From positions 55,219 through 71,166 of the forward strand of contig JAAFIG010000024.1 in the NCBI GenBank assembly GCA_013298595.1: a stretch of 15,948 nucleotides of DNA. The letters run 5' to 3'. The position numbers were made by a program, and so were the translations under genes. The notes below the pieces were generated by a model that saw only the letters and a program-made list of their open reading frames with translations, was not told the origin of the DNA and did not search any database. This document shows positions 1 through 6,528 of the stretch, piece after piece (position 1 is the stretch's first letter; the number at the start of each line of letters is the position of its first letter). The stretch comes from Deinococcales bacterium (GTDB taxonomy: Bacteria > Deinococcota > Deinococci > Deinococcales > JAAFIG01).

Positions 1-37
1 ATGTTTGAGGGTTTTTTGCTAATGGGAGTAAGGTAAC

Positions 38-142
38 GTATCTCACGCTGAAATGAGCGCGAGTAGCCCGTGAGGTGCTATTCCACGAGCAAGAACAGAA
101 TTGCCGCTTTTTGAAAAACTCTAAAATGTAGCTGTGAGATAC
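38..142. other. 105-bp element closed by a 9-bp perfect inverted repeat
   Basis: GTATCTCAC at 38-46 is the exact reverse complement of GTGAGATAC at 134-142. The stem can be extended by GCT/AGC with a one-base bulge, giving about 12 pairs. A second short pair, CTCACG (42-47) with CGTGAG (69-74), competes with it. No open reading frame, U-tract or target-site duplication is evident. It lies just downstream of the DUF2256 gene on minus and could be an RNA structure, a small mobile remnant or chance. The rest of positions 1-153 shows nothing recognisable. Confidence 0.3.
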
Positions 143-153
143 TTAGACTGGCT

Positions 154-312
154 TCATTTTCGGGCATTACGGCATTTATCCGAGCAGTAAACAACTGCAT
201 CCCAGTTGTTGCGCCAAGCTTTGCGCCAAGTAAAGGCTAGACCGCAGACGGGACAAATTTTGCTGGGGCGTTCAGATGGTTTTTTACCCTGACCAAAAGA
301 TTTTTTATCCAT
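154..312 (-). CDS. DUF2256 small zinc-ribbon protein
   Basis: This is a 52-residue basic protein with the DUF2256 pattern: [12 protein letters not shown], then a W-D pair, then YCSDKCR. The two Cys pairs (CxxC and CxxxC) probably bind one zinc ion. The family has no firmly assigned biochemical role, but it is often encoded beside, or fused to, cryptochrome/photolyase proteins, and that is the context here. I chose the ATG at 312, which overlaps the stop of the photolyase-domain gene by 8 bases. A longer in-frame start at 348 would add 12 residues that do not look conserved. It is probably the last gene of the repair operon. No clear terminator follows. Confidence 0.8.
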   Translation of the reverse strand: MDKKSFGQGKKPSERPSKICPVCGLAFTWRKAWRNNWDAVVYCSDKCRNARK

Positions 313-730
313 GCAGTACTTCTTTTTCAACAACTCGCCAAAAAGCACTAAAGCGTTTAACTCGCCCAGTAAAACTTGTTAAGTATTCAGGCGAGTAAAC
401 AATAATGCCTAAACCAGCTGCCTCGAGCGCATCGAGGGTTTTATCCAGTTCTGGGCTTGGAATCTGGGTGGTATGAACTTCGGTGCAATTGTGCAACTTG
501 GCAAAGGCAATAATTTCTTTTGCTTGGACACCCACGCAAATTCTGCTGTTGGCTCGAGTTGCTAATGCCTCGAGTGCGCCTTCAAAGATAAATTGTAACC
601 TAGGAAAAGCAATTTTTGTGGACTCAAGAAATGGTTGGTCAAAGACAAATATTGCAGGGGCATCGGGGTTAGCCAGTAATGCAGGGTCGGTGTTTGATAG
701 GCTTGCACCGTGTAGCCAAACCATTTTCAT
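305..730 (-). CDS. Photolyase-type N-terminal Rossmann-domain protein (stand-alone)
   Basis: This 141-residue protein resembles the alpha/beta antenna domain of DNA photolyases and cryptochromes. It starts with a short strand ([16 protein letters not shown]), followed by a VFD segment, an ICVG strand and an EVHTT segment near residue 85, where the equivalent photolyase strands lie. It has no FAD-binding domain; that domain is encoded by the preceding gene. The ATG at 730 overlaps the TGA of that gene (ATGA), with GGATGG as a possible ribosome binding site 5 nt upstream, so translation is probably coupled. Earlier in-frame ATGs exist at 739. The two products probably work together as a split photolyase. 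Family membership is inferred from motif pattern and context, not from an alignment. Confidence 0.65.
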   Translation of the reverse strand: MKMVWLHGASLSNTDPALLANPDAPAIFVFDQPFLESTKIAFPRLQFIFEGALEALATRANSRICVGVQAKEIIAFAKLHNCTEVHTTQIPSPELDKTLDALEAAGLGIIVYSPEYLTSFTGRVKRFSAFWRVVEKEVLHG

Positions 731-1512
731 GATGACCATCCAAATTGACCACCAAAAAGTTCTTGCTCAAGAACCGCATATGACTTGTTGAATGGACAAA
801 CGGCTGTGCAAGTGCCACACCATTGATGACTCGAGAACTGTGCGATGTTATCTTTGTTCATAAAGTATGGTTTATGCGAAAAAGTGCTGGCGACCCATTG
901 CCAAGATAACGCATTGCTGGCAATATCCCCATCGAGTAAGTGCTGCCTAAAAAAAGTAAACCCTGCTCGCCAATCTACTTTCCTAAAATGCACAGTGTAA
1001 GCTGCAAACCACAGCCGCTCATGGTTGTGTAAGTACCCCGTTTGGATCAGTTTTGCTACCCACGCATCAACACATGGTAGCCCTGTTTTGCCCTCGAGAA
1101 TATCGTCTGGTAAGTTTTTTTGCCAATGAGTTACATATTTGGGAGCTTCCAAATTTGCGAAAACTGCTGTACCTTCTTGCTCGAGTACCAAGGCAAAAAA
1201 TTCGTGCCAAGTCAATTGTTTTAAGAACTCATCGCGTTCACGCCCTTGTGCATGCGTGCGAATATGCGTTGCAACTTCAGTGATACTCAGCATCCCATGA
1301 CGCAAATACGCCGATAACCTCGAGACAGGCGCATTGGTATGGTTACGTCGCCCATAATTTCGAGCTGTGAATTCCTTGAGTTGTTTGACCGCAGCATTGC
1401 GCCCACCCTGTAATACGGGTGCTTGAGCCTCACCTGTGTACAAACCATGCAAGGCACTCTCGAGGTATGTGGTTATTTCAGCTCGACCCGAGAAAACTTG
1501 TTTTAATTCCAT
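727..1512 (-). CDS. Photolyase/cryptochrome FAD-binding domain protein
   Basis: This 261-residue protein corresponds to the helical FAD-binding half of DNA photolyase (FAD_binding_7 type). Diagnostic stretches are RLSAYLRHGMLS (about 65-76), WHEFFALVL (about 102-110), TGLPCVDAWVAKLIQTGYLHNHERLWFA, and the ASNALSWQWVAS motif that contacts flavin. Photolyases use these to bind FAD and repair UV dimers with blue light. The N-terminal antenna domain is missing and is encoded separately just downstream, so the usual domain order is reversed. The C-terminus carries CGTCTAVCP with cysteines at 232, 235 and 239, a spacing seen in iron-sulfur proteins; another Cys sits in TGLPC. Iron-sulfur photolyases (FeS-BCP, PhrB/CryB) exist, so a cluster is possible but unproven. 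The ATG at 1512 has only a weak ribosome binding site; it lies 48 bp after the atl gene. Confidence 0.8.
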   Translation of the reverse strand: MELKQVFSGRAEITTYLESALHGLYTGEAQAPVLQGGRNAAVKQLKEFTARNYGRRNHTNAPVSRLSAYLRHGMLSITEVATHIRTHAQGRERDEFLKQLTWHEFFALVLEQEGTAVFANLEAPKYVTHWQKNLPDDILEGKTGLPCVDAWVAKLIQTGYLHNHERLWFAAYTVHFRKVDWRAGFTFFRQHLLDGDIASNALSWQWVASTFSHKPYFMNKDNIAQFSSHQWCGTCTAVCPFNKSYAVLEQELFGGQFGWSS

Positions 1513-1560
1513 TCATTTATTATGGTCTTTGCTGTCTGTATAGCGCTTGTCTGTGAGTTA

Positions 1561-1890
1561 CTATTTTTGTGGTGTAAATAGCTTAGCTGTAAAGTTTTGA
1601 ATGCAATTGTGTTCAATCGCATGCCCTTCCGCTTCAAGTAAAGTCATTTGTGAAGCTTGCCAACGATGGGCTGTGGTTTTGATTTCACCATGATTGGCAA
1701 CAACTCGGTGCCAAGGTACAGATTCGCGTTCTTGTTCGGATAACATGGCGAGAATATAGGCGACATGGCGTGGCATAACTTCGAGTATTTCGCCAATCAG
1801 ACTGTAACTCGAGACTTGCCCTAGTGGAATTTGTTGACTTAACGTAAGGACTTCTTTTTTAATGCGTGCGAATGCAGCTGATTTTGCCAT
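1561..1890 (-). CDS. atl: Alkyltransferase-like (ATL/MGMT family) DNA base-flipping protein
   Basis: This 109-residue protein has the O6-alkylguanine DNA alkyltransferase C-terminal fold: a helix-turn-helix region (VSSYSLIGEILEVMPRHVAYIL, about 26-47) and the active-site motif PWHRVV at 59-64. The methyl-accepting Cys of the PCHRV motif is Trp here (W60). That replacement defines ATL proteins, which bind alkylated bases and hand them to nucleotide excision repair instead of repairing them directly. The length matches bacterial ATLs. GAGGA upstream of the ATG may serve as ribosome binding site; it lies inside a CTCGAG palindrome. It heads a run of co-directional DNA-repair genes and is divergent from the outer-membrane protein gene. 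Confidence 0.88.
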   Translation of the reverse strand: MAKSAAFARIKKEVLTLSQQIPLGQVSSYSLIGEILEVMPRHVAYILAMLSEQERESVPWHRVVANHGEIKTTAHRWQASQMTLLEAEGHAIEHNCIQNFTAKLFTPQK

Positions 1891-1946
1891 AATAGCTATC
1901 CTCGAGTCCTGAGAATTTTGAGTGTTTTGTGTATGTCATCATGGCG

Positions 1947-1983
1947 TTTGCCTCACGCGAAGCGTTAGGGCGTGGGCTACACT
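1947..1983 (+). promoter_or_regulatory. Probable leaderless promoter and nested inverted repeat before the beta-rich protein gene
   Basis: TACACT at 1978-1983 lies 7 nt before the ATG at 1991, with no Shine-Dalgarno sequence. This fits a -10 box that starts transcription at the start codon. Upstream, CACGC (1954-1958) and GCGTG (1970-1974) can pair around a nested CGC-GAA-GCG. The sequence is much more G+C-rich than its surroundings and looks like an interspersed-repeat type element. No convincing -35 box is seen. Confidence 0.4.
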
Positions 1984-1990
1984 CTTTAGT

Positions 1991-2929
1991 ATGAAACGTT
2001 TTCTTGGTTTATTGGTGATATTGTTTTCTGTGGCACAAGCTCAAACACTTGAAGTCAGTGCTGGATTACCGTTTACAGCACAAATTGCGATTTCAAATGT
2101 GGTGCTTTCGGATGTCATTTCGGTTGGGGCAGCTGTTTCAACAGAACGCGTTAAGGTAAGTGCGGATGGTGTGCTGGATTTCTCGGTGGTTGGGTCTTTG
2201 CAAGCTCGAGTGATTGCCGAAGTTGCCTATGTTGGACGTTTTCGGGTGCAGTTATTAGCTCGAGGTTCATTTGGTCCAATTGCCGCCAATCTTGGTGTGG
2301 CGTACTGGAATGCTGCGCCTGCGAATTTTGATCCTTTTGAAATTTTTGCAACCGATCCATTGCCAAATTCGGGTATTGGTTTCCGTACCGATTTAGGCAT
2401 TGGTTACCGTGTTAATCGAAATTTTTCGGTATTTGGTGCAGGGCGTTTTGGTTCGGATTTCTCGAGTTTTAGCCTTGAAGCTCGAGTCAGGGATGGTGAA
2501 TTTGAATTCCGAGGTGGTTTACTTGGTGCAGTACAAACCACCAATGCTGCTATTCTTGCCCAAGCCAGTGCCATTTACTCGCCAGAAGAATTGCCATTTA
2601 CTGTTTCACTGGGTGCTGGATTTGGTTTTACCCAAACAGGTTTAGCGTATGAAGGTCAATTAACCTTTGCTTGGATAGTGCTCGAGGAAGTATCGCTTTC
2701 GGTTAATGCTGTTTATCAACCGTGGCGAGTGGATGTATTACCATTTCGTGGGTCGCTTGAAGTGCGAATCAATCCAGGCTTTGGCACGATTTTGCTAACG
2801 GGTTATTTGGGGTATAACCAAGTTAATACTTGGGTCTACGGCGCACGAATTGCTTTTCGGATCACACTCGAAGAACTTTTTCCAAGCCCAGAAGAAGCTC
2901 GAGTCTCATCTGGCTTAATCCGAAAATGA
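1991..2929 (+). CDS. Secreted beta-rich (probable outer-membrane beta-barrel) protein, function unknown
   Basis: This 312-residue protein has a clear signal peptide (MKRFLGLLVILFSVAQAQ, cleavage after AQA). The mature part alternates polar and hydrophobic residues and is rich in Gly, aromatic and Val residues. Repeated strand-like segments such as GIGYRVNRNFSVFGAGRFG and LGAGFGFTQTGLAYEGQLTFAW are typical of outer-membrane beta-barrels. I recognise no catalytic motif. The frame stays open upstream to 1922, but the ATG at 1991 is the one followed by the signal peptide and preceded by a TACACT box. The gene ends 13 bp before pyrophosphatase, which has its own candidate -10 box. Barrel assignment is inference from composition. 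Confidence 0.7.
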   Translation: MKRFLGLLVILFSVAQAQTLEVSAGLPFTAQIAISNVVLSDVISVGAAVSTERVKVSADGVLDFSVVGSLQARVIAEVAYVGRFRVQLLARGSFGPIAANLGVAYWNAAPANFDPFEIFATDPLPNSGIGFRTDLGIGYRVNRNFSVFGAGRFGSDFSSFSLEARVRDGEFEFRGGLLGAVQTTNAAILAQASAIYSPEELPFTVSLGAGFGFTQTGLAYEGQLTFAWIVLEEVSLSVNAVYQPWRVDVLPFRGSLEVRINPGFGTILLTGYLGYNQVNTWVYGARIAFRITLEELFPSPEEARVSSGLIRK

Positions 2930-2935
2930 TACCTT
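2930..2935 (+). promoter_or_regulatory. Candidate -10 box for leaderless ppa transcript
   Basis: TACCTT ends exactly 7 nt before the ppa start codon and no ribosome binding site is present. The spacing equals that seen before the 1991 gene. It sits immediately after the stop codon of the previous gene, so read-through transcription is also possible. Confidence 0.35.
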
Positions 2936-2942
2936 CTACCCG

Positions 2943-3464
2943 ATGAAAAACCTTTATCACCTTCCCGCCGGTCCGAAGATTCCAGAAGTCATTCATGTTG
3001 TCATTGAAGTTCCTCGAGGCAGTGCTAATAAATATGAGTACGATAAAAGTCTTGGTGTGATTAAACTCGACCGAGTTTTGTATGCTGCTATGCAGTACCC
3101 AGGCGATTATGGTTTTATACCCAGTACCCTTGGTGGTGATGGTGACCCTCTCGATGCCCTGATTCTTTCAACCCATCCATTCTTGCCAGGTGTATTGGTC
3201 GAGTGTCGGGTGCTAGGTATGCTCGAGATGTCCGATGATAAGGGACGTGATGAAAAAATCTTGGCAGTACCTGCCGACGATCCACGCTGGGATGATTTGC
3301 AAAGCCTTGCTGATGTGCGTTCGCACCGTTTAGCCGAAATCGAACATTTCTTTCTCGAGTACAAAACCTTGGAGGGTAAAACAGTGACCTCCGAAGGTTG
3401 GCGACCCCGAGAAGATGCTTTGCAGTGCATTTTAGATGCTGTTGAACGTGGTAAAAAAGAGTAA
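2943..3464 (+). CDS. ppa: Inorganic pyrophosphatase (family I)
   Basis: This 173-residue soluble enzyme hydrolyses pyrophosphate to phosphate, which pulls biosynthetic reactions such as DNA, RNA and aminoacyl-tRNA synthesis forward. The family I signature DGDPLDALI lies at 66-74 and supplies metal-binding aspartates. Other conserved elements are IEVPRGSANKYEYD (21-34, with K30) and YPGDYGFIPSTLGGDGDP. Length is normal for the bacterial hexameric enzyme. No Shine-Dalgarno sequence precedes the ATG; a TACCTT box 7 nt upstream suggests a leaderless message. A strong hairpin terminator follows the stop codon. Confidence 0.97.
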   Translation: MKNLYHLPAGPKIPEVIHVVIEVPRGSANKYEYDKSLGVIKLDRVLYAAMQYPGDYGFIPSTLGGDGDPLDALILSTHPFLPGVLVECRVLGMLEMSDDKGRDEKILAVPADDPRWDDLQSLADVRSHRLAEIEHFFLEYKTLEGKTVTSEGWRPREDALQCILDAVERGKKE

Positions 3465-3477
3465 CTGAACACGTTTT

Positions 3478-3512
3478 AAGCAGCGCCCAAACAGTTTGGA
3501 CGCTGCTTTTTT
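3478..3512 (+). terminator. Rho-independent terminator after ppa
   Basis: A hairpin with arms GCAGCGCCCAAAC and GTTTGGACGCTGC (one mismatch) is followed directly by six T residues at 3507-3512. It lies 14 bp after the ppa stop codon. Confidence 0.9.
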
Positions 3513-3703
3513 ATACTTCATGTTCTCGAGCTAGGAAGTATAAAAATAACTTAGTGTTGACACCTAACGAGAATCATATACCCATTTGCAAAAAAATGCT
3601 GTGATTAAAACCTCAGACAACCCATGAACAACAACGTTAGACTATAGCTACACCCGAGCGAACAAGCAAAACACTTCCTAGCGCAACGGTGTAAGGAGGC
3701 GTT
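3513..3703 (+). promoter_or_regulatory. hpf upstream region with promoter elements, a palindrome and a possible SD-sequestering hairpin
   Basis: This 190-bp stretch holds no gene. TTGACA at 3557-3562 matches a perfect -35 box and lies inside the palindrome GTGTTGACAC (3554-3563), which could be an operator; the best -10 nearby (CATATA, 3575-3580) is poorly spaced. A second candidate pair is CAGACA (3614-3619) and TAGACT (3638-3643), 18 bp apart. A strong Shine-Dalgarno AAGGAGG (3693-3699) lies 4 nt before the hpf ATG. CTTCCT at 3674-3679 can pair with AGGAGG at 3694-3699, which would hide the ribosome binding site. Confidence 0.4.
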
Positions 3704-4243
3704 ATGAACGTCTACAAATTAGTTGGTCGTAACCTCGAGGTCACAGAAGCCATTCGTGAACACGTGCAACAACGATTATCGAAACTAGAACGATTTTCGC
3801 CGCATATTGTTGATGCAAAAGTGGTGCTCAGTGTCAAAAACGATGGACGAGCTAATGCGCCACATCGTGTTGAAATGCAGCTCAATGTTCCACACGGTGT
3901 GATCCGAGCTGAAGAAGCTGGAACAGATATGTACGCTGTCATAGATATGGCTGTTCATGTGCTTGAACGTCAATTAAAGAAATTTCGTACCAAACTGATT
4001 ACTCGAGAACAACGTGGTGATTACATTCCCGAATCGGCTTTGCCAGATGATGATGAAGAATTCCGACCAGAAATTGTGCGTAATAAGCGCTTTGAAGTTC
4101 GACCCATGACCCCAGAGGATGCTGCTGCCCAAATGGAAGCGCTAGGACACGATTTCTTTATGTTCGAGAATTCAAAAACTGAGCGGGTTAGTGTGGTCTA
4201 TAAACGCAAAGATGGGCATTATGGTTTACTCGAGCCACATTAG
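3704..4243 (+). CDS. hpf: Ribosome hibernation promoting factor, long form
   Basis: This 179-residue protein has two parts. Residues about 1-100 form the RaiA/YfiA fold (KLVGRNLEVTEAIREHVQQRLSKLERF, then VEMQLNVP and VIDMAVHVLERQLKKFRTKL). Residues about 120-179 form the dimerising tail (IVRNKRFEVRPMTPEDAAAQMEALGHDFFMFENSKTERVSVVYKRKDGHYGLLEP). Long HPF binds the 30S decoding centre and joins ribosomes into inactive 100S dimers in stationary phase or stress. Length fits the long form found outside gamma-proteobacteria. Translation should be strong from AAGGAGG. A bidirectional terminator separates it from the convergent crp-like gene. Confidence 0.96.
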   Translation: MNVYKLVGRNLEVTEAIREHVQQRLSKLERFSPHIVDAKVVLSVKNDGRANAPHRVEMQLNVPHGVIRAEEAGTDMYAVIDMAVHVLERQLKKFRTKLITREQRGDYIPESALPDDDEEFRPEIVRNKRFEVRPMTPEDAAAQMEALGHDFFMFENSKTERVSVVYKRKDGHYGLLEPH

Positions 4244-4249
4244 TGTAAT

Positions 4250-4283
4250 AAAAAAGCCGCTGCAAATTGCAGCGGCTTTTTTT
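4250..4283. terminator. Bidirectional terminator between hpf and the crp-like gene
   Basis: GCCGCTGCAA (4256-4265) and TTGCAGCGGC (4267-4276) form a 10-bp perfect inverted repeat flanked by six A residues on the left and seven T residues on the right. It can therefore end transcripts from both convergent genes. Confidence 0.93.
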
Positions 4284-4290
4284 ACTGGGT

Positions 4291-4917
4291 TTATATTTCG
4301 TTTTCGTCAAGGTCGTTGTGTTGTGCCATGGTCTCGAGCGAATGAATACTCAGCAGTGTGATACGGCGGTAACCGCTTTGTAATAAACCTTCGGAACGCA
4401 ATTCAGTAATGATTTTACTGACGCTTTCTCGAGTGCTGCTTGTGCCTTCGGCAATCAGTTCGTGGGTGGCACGAACATAGGTGCGCCCAGCTTCGTCTTG
4501 TCCACCAAGTGGTGTTTGCGCCAGTTGCAGTAAGTATCGGGCAACGCGTTGGCGTAGGTCGCCAATTTGCAAGTGGTATTCGTATGCCATGACGCGTTGT
4601 AATTGGTCGGACAAGCTGCGGGTCACTACGCCGAGATTATCGCCTGTGATGCTTTGTGGATCCACTGGGACAAGGGTTGCATCGGTTAGGGCTTCAACTT
4701 GGTGGTCGCGCCATTGTTTGTTTAGGGCTTCTTCGCCAAAGTAATCGCCTGGTAGTACGTGGCGCACAGTCAAGACGCGTCCTTTTGGAGTAAGTTTAGC
4801 AATGCGGATTAAGCCACTTTCGACACGGAACAAAGACAATGCTGGGTCGCCTTCGTAGTATACGGTTTGTCCACGGCGGTAACGCATTTGGTGTGGGCGA
4901 TTCATTCCTAAGGTCAT
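4291..4917 (-). CDS. CRP/FNR-family transcriptional regulator (LdrP/SdrP-like)
   Basis: This 208-residue regulator has an N-terminal cyclic-nucleotide-binding-type beta-roll (about 10-95) and a C-terminal winged helix with recognition helix STRESVSKIITEL (about 161-173). It has no cysteine, so no FNR-type iron-sulfur cluster. The phosphate-binding cassette reads GEEALNKQWRDHQVEAL and lacks the Arg-Ser/Thr-Ala that contacts cAMP in E. coli CRP, so it may act without cAMP, as SdrP and LdrP of Thermus do. The start is set by AAGGAG 7 nt before the ATG at 4917; the frame continues upstream without support. It is the third gene of the litR operon, 42 bp after the desaturase-type gene, which supports a role like LdrP, an activator of light-induced carotenoid and photolyase genes. 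Orthology is inferred. Confidence 0.85.
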   Translation of the reverse strand: MTLGMNRPHQMRYRRGQTVYYEGDPALSLFRVESGLIRIAKLTPKGRVLTVRHVLPGDYFGEEALNKQWRDHQVEALTDATLVPVDPQSITGDNLGVVTRSLSDQLQRVMAYEYHLQIGDLRQRVARYLLQLAQTPLGGQDEAGRTYVRATHELIAEGTSSTRESVSKIITELRSEGLLQSGYRRITLLSIHSLETMAQHNDLDENEI

Positions 4918-4959
4918 GGGGTTGCTCCTTGCATTTTTAGCGGTTATGCTCCGCACGAG

Positions 4960-6528
4960 TTACGCTTTTGTTTGACGAGAAAAGTTCGATTTATGGGCGT
5001 TGAGGTACCGTTGGCTGCTGCGAGCGGCGTTATAACCGCTGACCGTGACACCAAGAGTGCCTTGTCCTGGAAAAATGGTTTCGCCAGCCATGTATAAGCC
5101 GGGTACACCAGAAGCGTGATGCAGCGCATTAAAATTTGCGCTGTGAGGCATTTGGGGAATGCCACCAACCCTTCCGAGGCTGTGTAATGTGAATCGCTCA
5201 AAGGTGCGTGGGGAACCACTCTCGAGCAAGACAATGCCATCGGAGAAACCTGGGAAAAGTGTTTCGAGTCGCCGTAAAATACGGTGTTCAAGCACTTGTT
5301 TTTGTTCACGGTAAGTATCTTCTGTGATGCCAATCCATGTGGTTGGGTTGACATGGGTAGAAATGGTGATGCTACGGTAACCTGCTGGTGCGCGAATGCG
5401 GTCTTCGTGACTCGAAATGGAGACCAGAAAATTCAGGGTTAAACCTTTTTCATCGTAATCGGTGATTTGTTCAAAGAGTAAAGTGTCGGCAGGTAAAGCA
5501 CTTTCTTTAATGCCGATGTACATGGTGAAAGCTCCCCAAATAGCGGGCATTTTCTCGAGTTTTTGCTGTAACGGCTCGAGTCGGCTGTCGGTTATTAGGT
5601 TAAGTGTGTCGTGGATTGGTGCGGTGCTGATAACAATTGGTGAAATAAAGTTGCGCCCGTGGGTTTCGACCCCTGCAATCTTGTTTTTCTCGAGTAAAAT
5701 GGTGCGAGCACGGGTTGCATAATGTACATTTCCACCATTGCTTTGAATGTAATTGGCAAAATCTTCGGCGATACTGGCTAAGCCGCCTGGAATGTACTGA
5801 GCGCCAAAACGGTAAACCTCGAGCGCATATGCCCCGTTTGGCAAGGCACATTCTTGGCTGGTGCATTGCATTGAGTCAAGCAGTTGTCCATCAATAAAGG
5901 CTTTGTGGGCTGGGTCGGTGATGCCTTGTTGCTCGAGGGCATGACCAACGGTATTACCTAAGTTGCCCAGCACACTTAATACACCAGGATGAATCCCCTG
6001 AGCTGTGTCCCAGATATCCCAAGCGGTTTTCCAAGGCATACTGGGGTAATGCCTAGCAGCGTGGTGCATGGTATCGGCAAGGTTCTGGATCTTTTGCCAG
6101 AATTGCTTTTTTTCTTTTTGCTGCCCGGGAAAGGTCTGCTCGAGTTGGTTTTGCCATTTGGCTCGAGTTCCTGGTACATAGGCTTGGCGCTCGTTGAGGT
6201 GTAAACGCATGACGGGGTCGAGGTTTGGGTGTTGGCGTTTTAAACCTAATTGTTGATAAATATTTTGCAGTAAACCATTTGGCTCGAGTCCAGCACAGAC
6301 TGTCGCTCCAACAGCAAACGAGAAGGTACCAAGAGCATGTTTGCGTTCGTAACGAGCAGCGCAACCGCCCGGATGAATGTCGCGCTCGAGGATACGTACT
6401 TTAAAACCATTTTTACAAAGCATTGCCCCTGCGACCAAACCAGCAAAGCCTGCGCCAATAATGGTGACATCGGCGTGTAAGTCCTCGCGTTCAACTCGCT
6501 TTGATTTTGGTAGCAATGCTTGGGTCAT
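4960..6528 (-). CDS. CrtI/CrtD-family carotenoid FAD oxidoreductase (desaturase or isomerase type)
   Basis: This 522-residue flavoprotein has a dinucleotide-binding motif GAGFAG at 25-30 followed by the FAD-ribose Glu at 48 (RILERD) and GGCAARYE. The C-terminus has GLYMAGETIFPGQGTLGVTVSGYNAARS, the FAD-binding signature of the phytoene desaturase/CrtD/carotene isomerase superfamily. Members desaturate, isomerise or hydrate carotenoid backbones at the membrane. The exact substrate cannot be read from sequence; CrtD-like 3',4'-desaturation is one option because Deinococcus and Thermus carotenoid pathways use related enzymes. The ATG overlaps the litR stop by 4 bases (ATGA), so translation is coupled to the B12 photoreceptor, which points to light control. 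Confidence 0.85.
   Translation of the reverse strand: MTQALLPKSKRVEREDLHADVTIIGAGFAGLVAGAMLCKNGFKVRILERDIHPGGCAARYERKHALGTFSFAVGATVCAGLEPNGLLQNIYQQLGLKRQHPNLDPVMRLHLNERQAYVPGTRAKWQNQLEQTFPGQQKEKKQFWQKIQNLADTMHHAARHYPSMPWKTAWDIWDTAQGIHPGVLSVLGNLGNTVGHALEQQGITDPAHKAFIDGQLLDSMQCTSQECALPNGAYALEVYRFGAQYIPGGLASIAEDFANYIQSNGGNVHYATRARTILLEKNKIAGVETHGRNFISPIVISTAPIHDTLNLITDSRLEPLQQKLEKMPAIWGAFTMYIGIKESALPADTLLFEQITDYDEKGLTLNFLVSISSHEDRIRAPAGYRSITISTHVNPTTWIGITEDTYREQKQVLEHRILRRLETLFPGFSDGIVLLESGSPRTFERFTLHSLGRVGGIPQMPHSANFNALHHASGVPGLYMAGETIFPGQGTLGVTVSGYNAARSSQRYLNAHKSNFSRQTKA

Noticed and set aside
1561-1890. Active O6-methylguanine methyltransferase (Ogt).
   Set aside because: The acceptor Cys in PCHRV is replaced by Trp, so it cannot accept the methyl group.
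1922-1990. Upstream extension of the beta-rich protein.
   Set aside because: It would bury the signal peptide behind 23 residues with Cys and His, and the TACACT box lies inside it.
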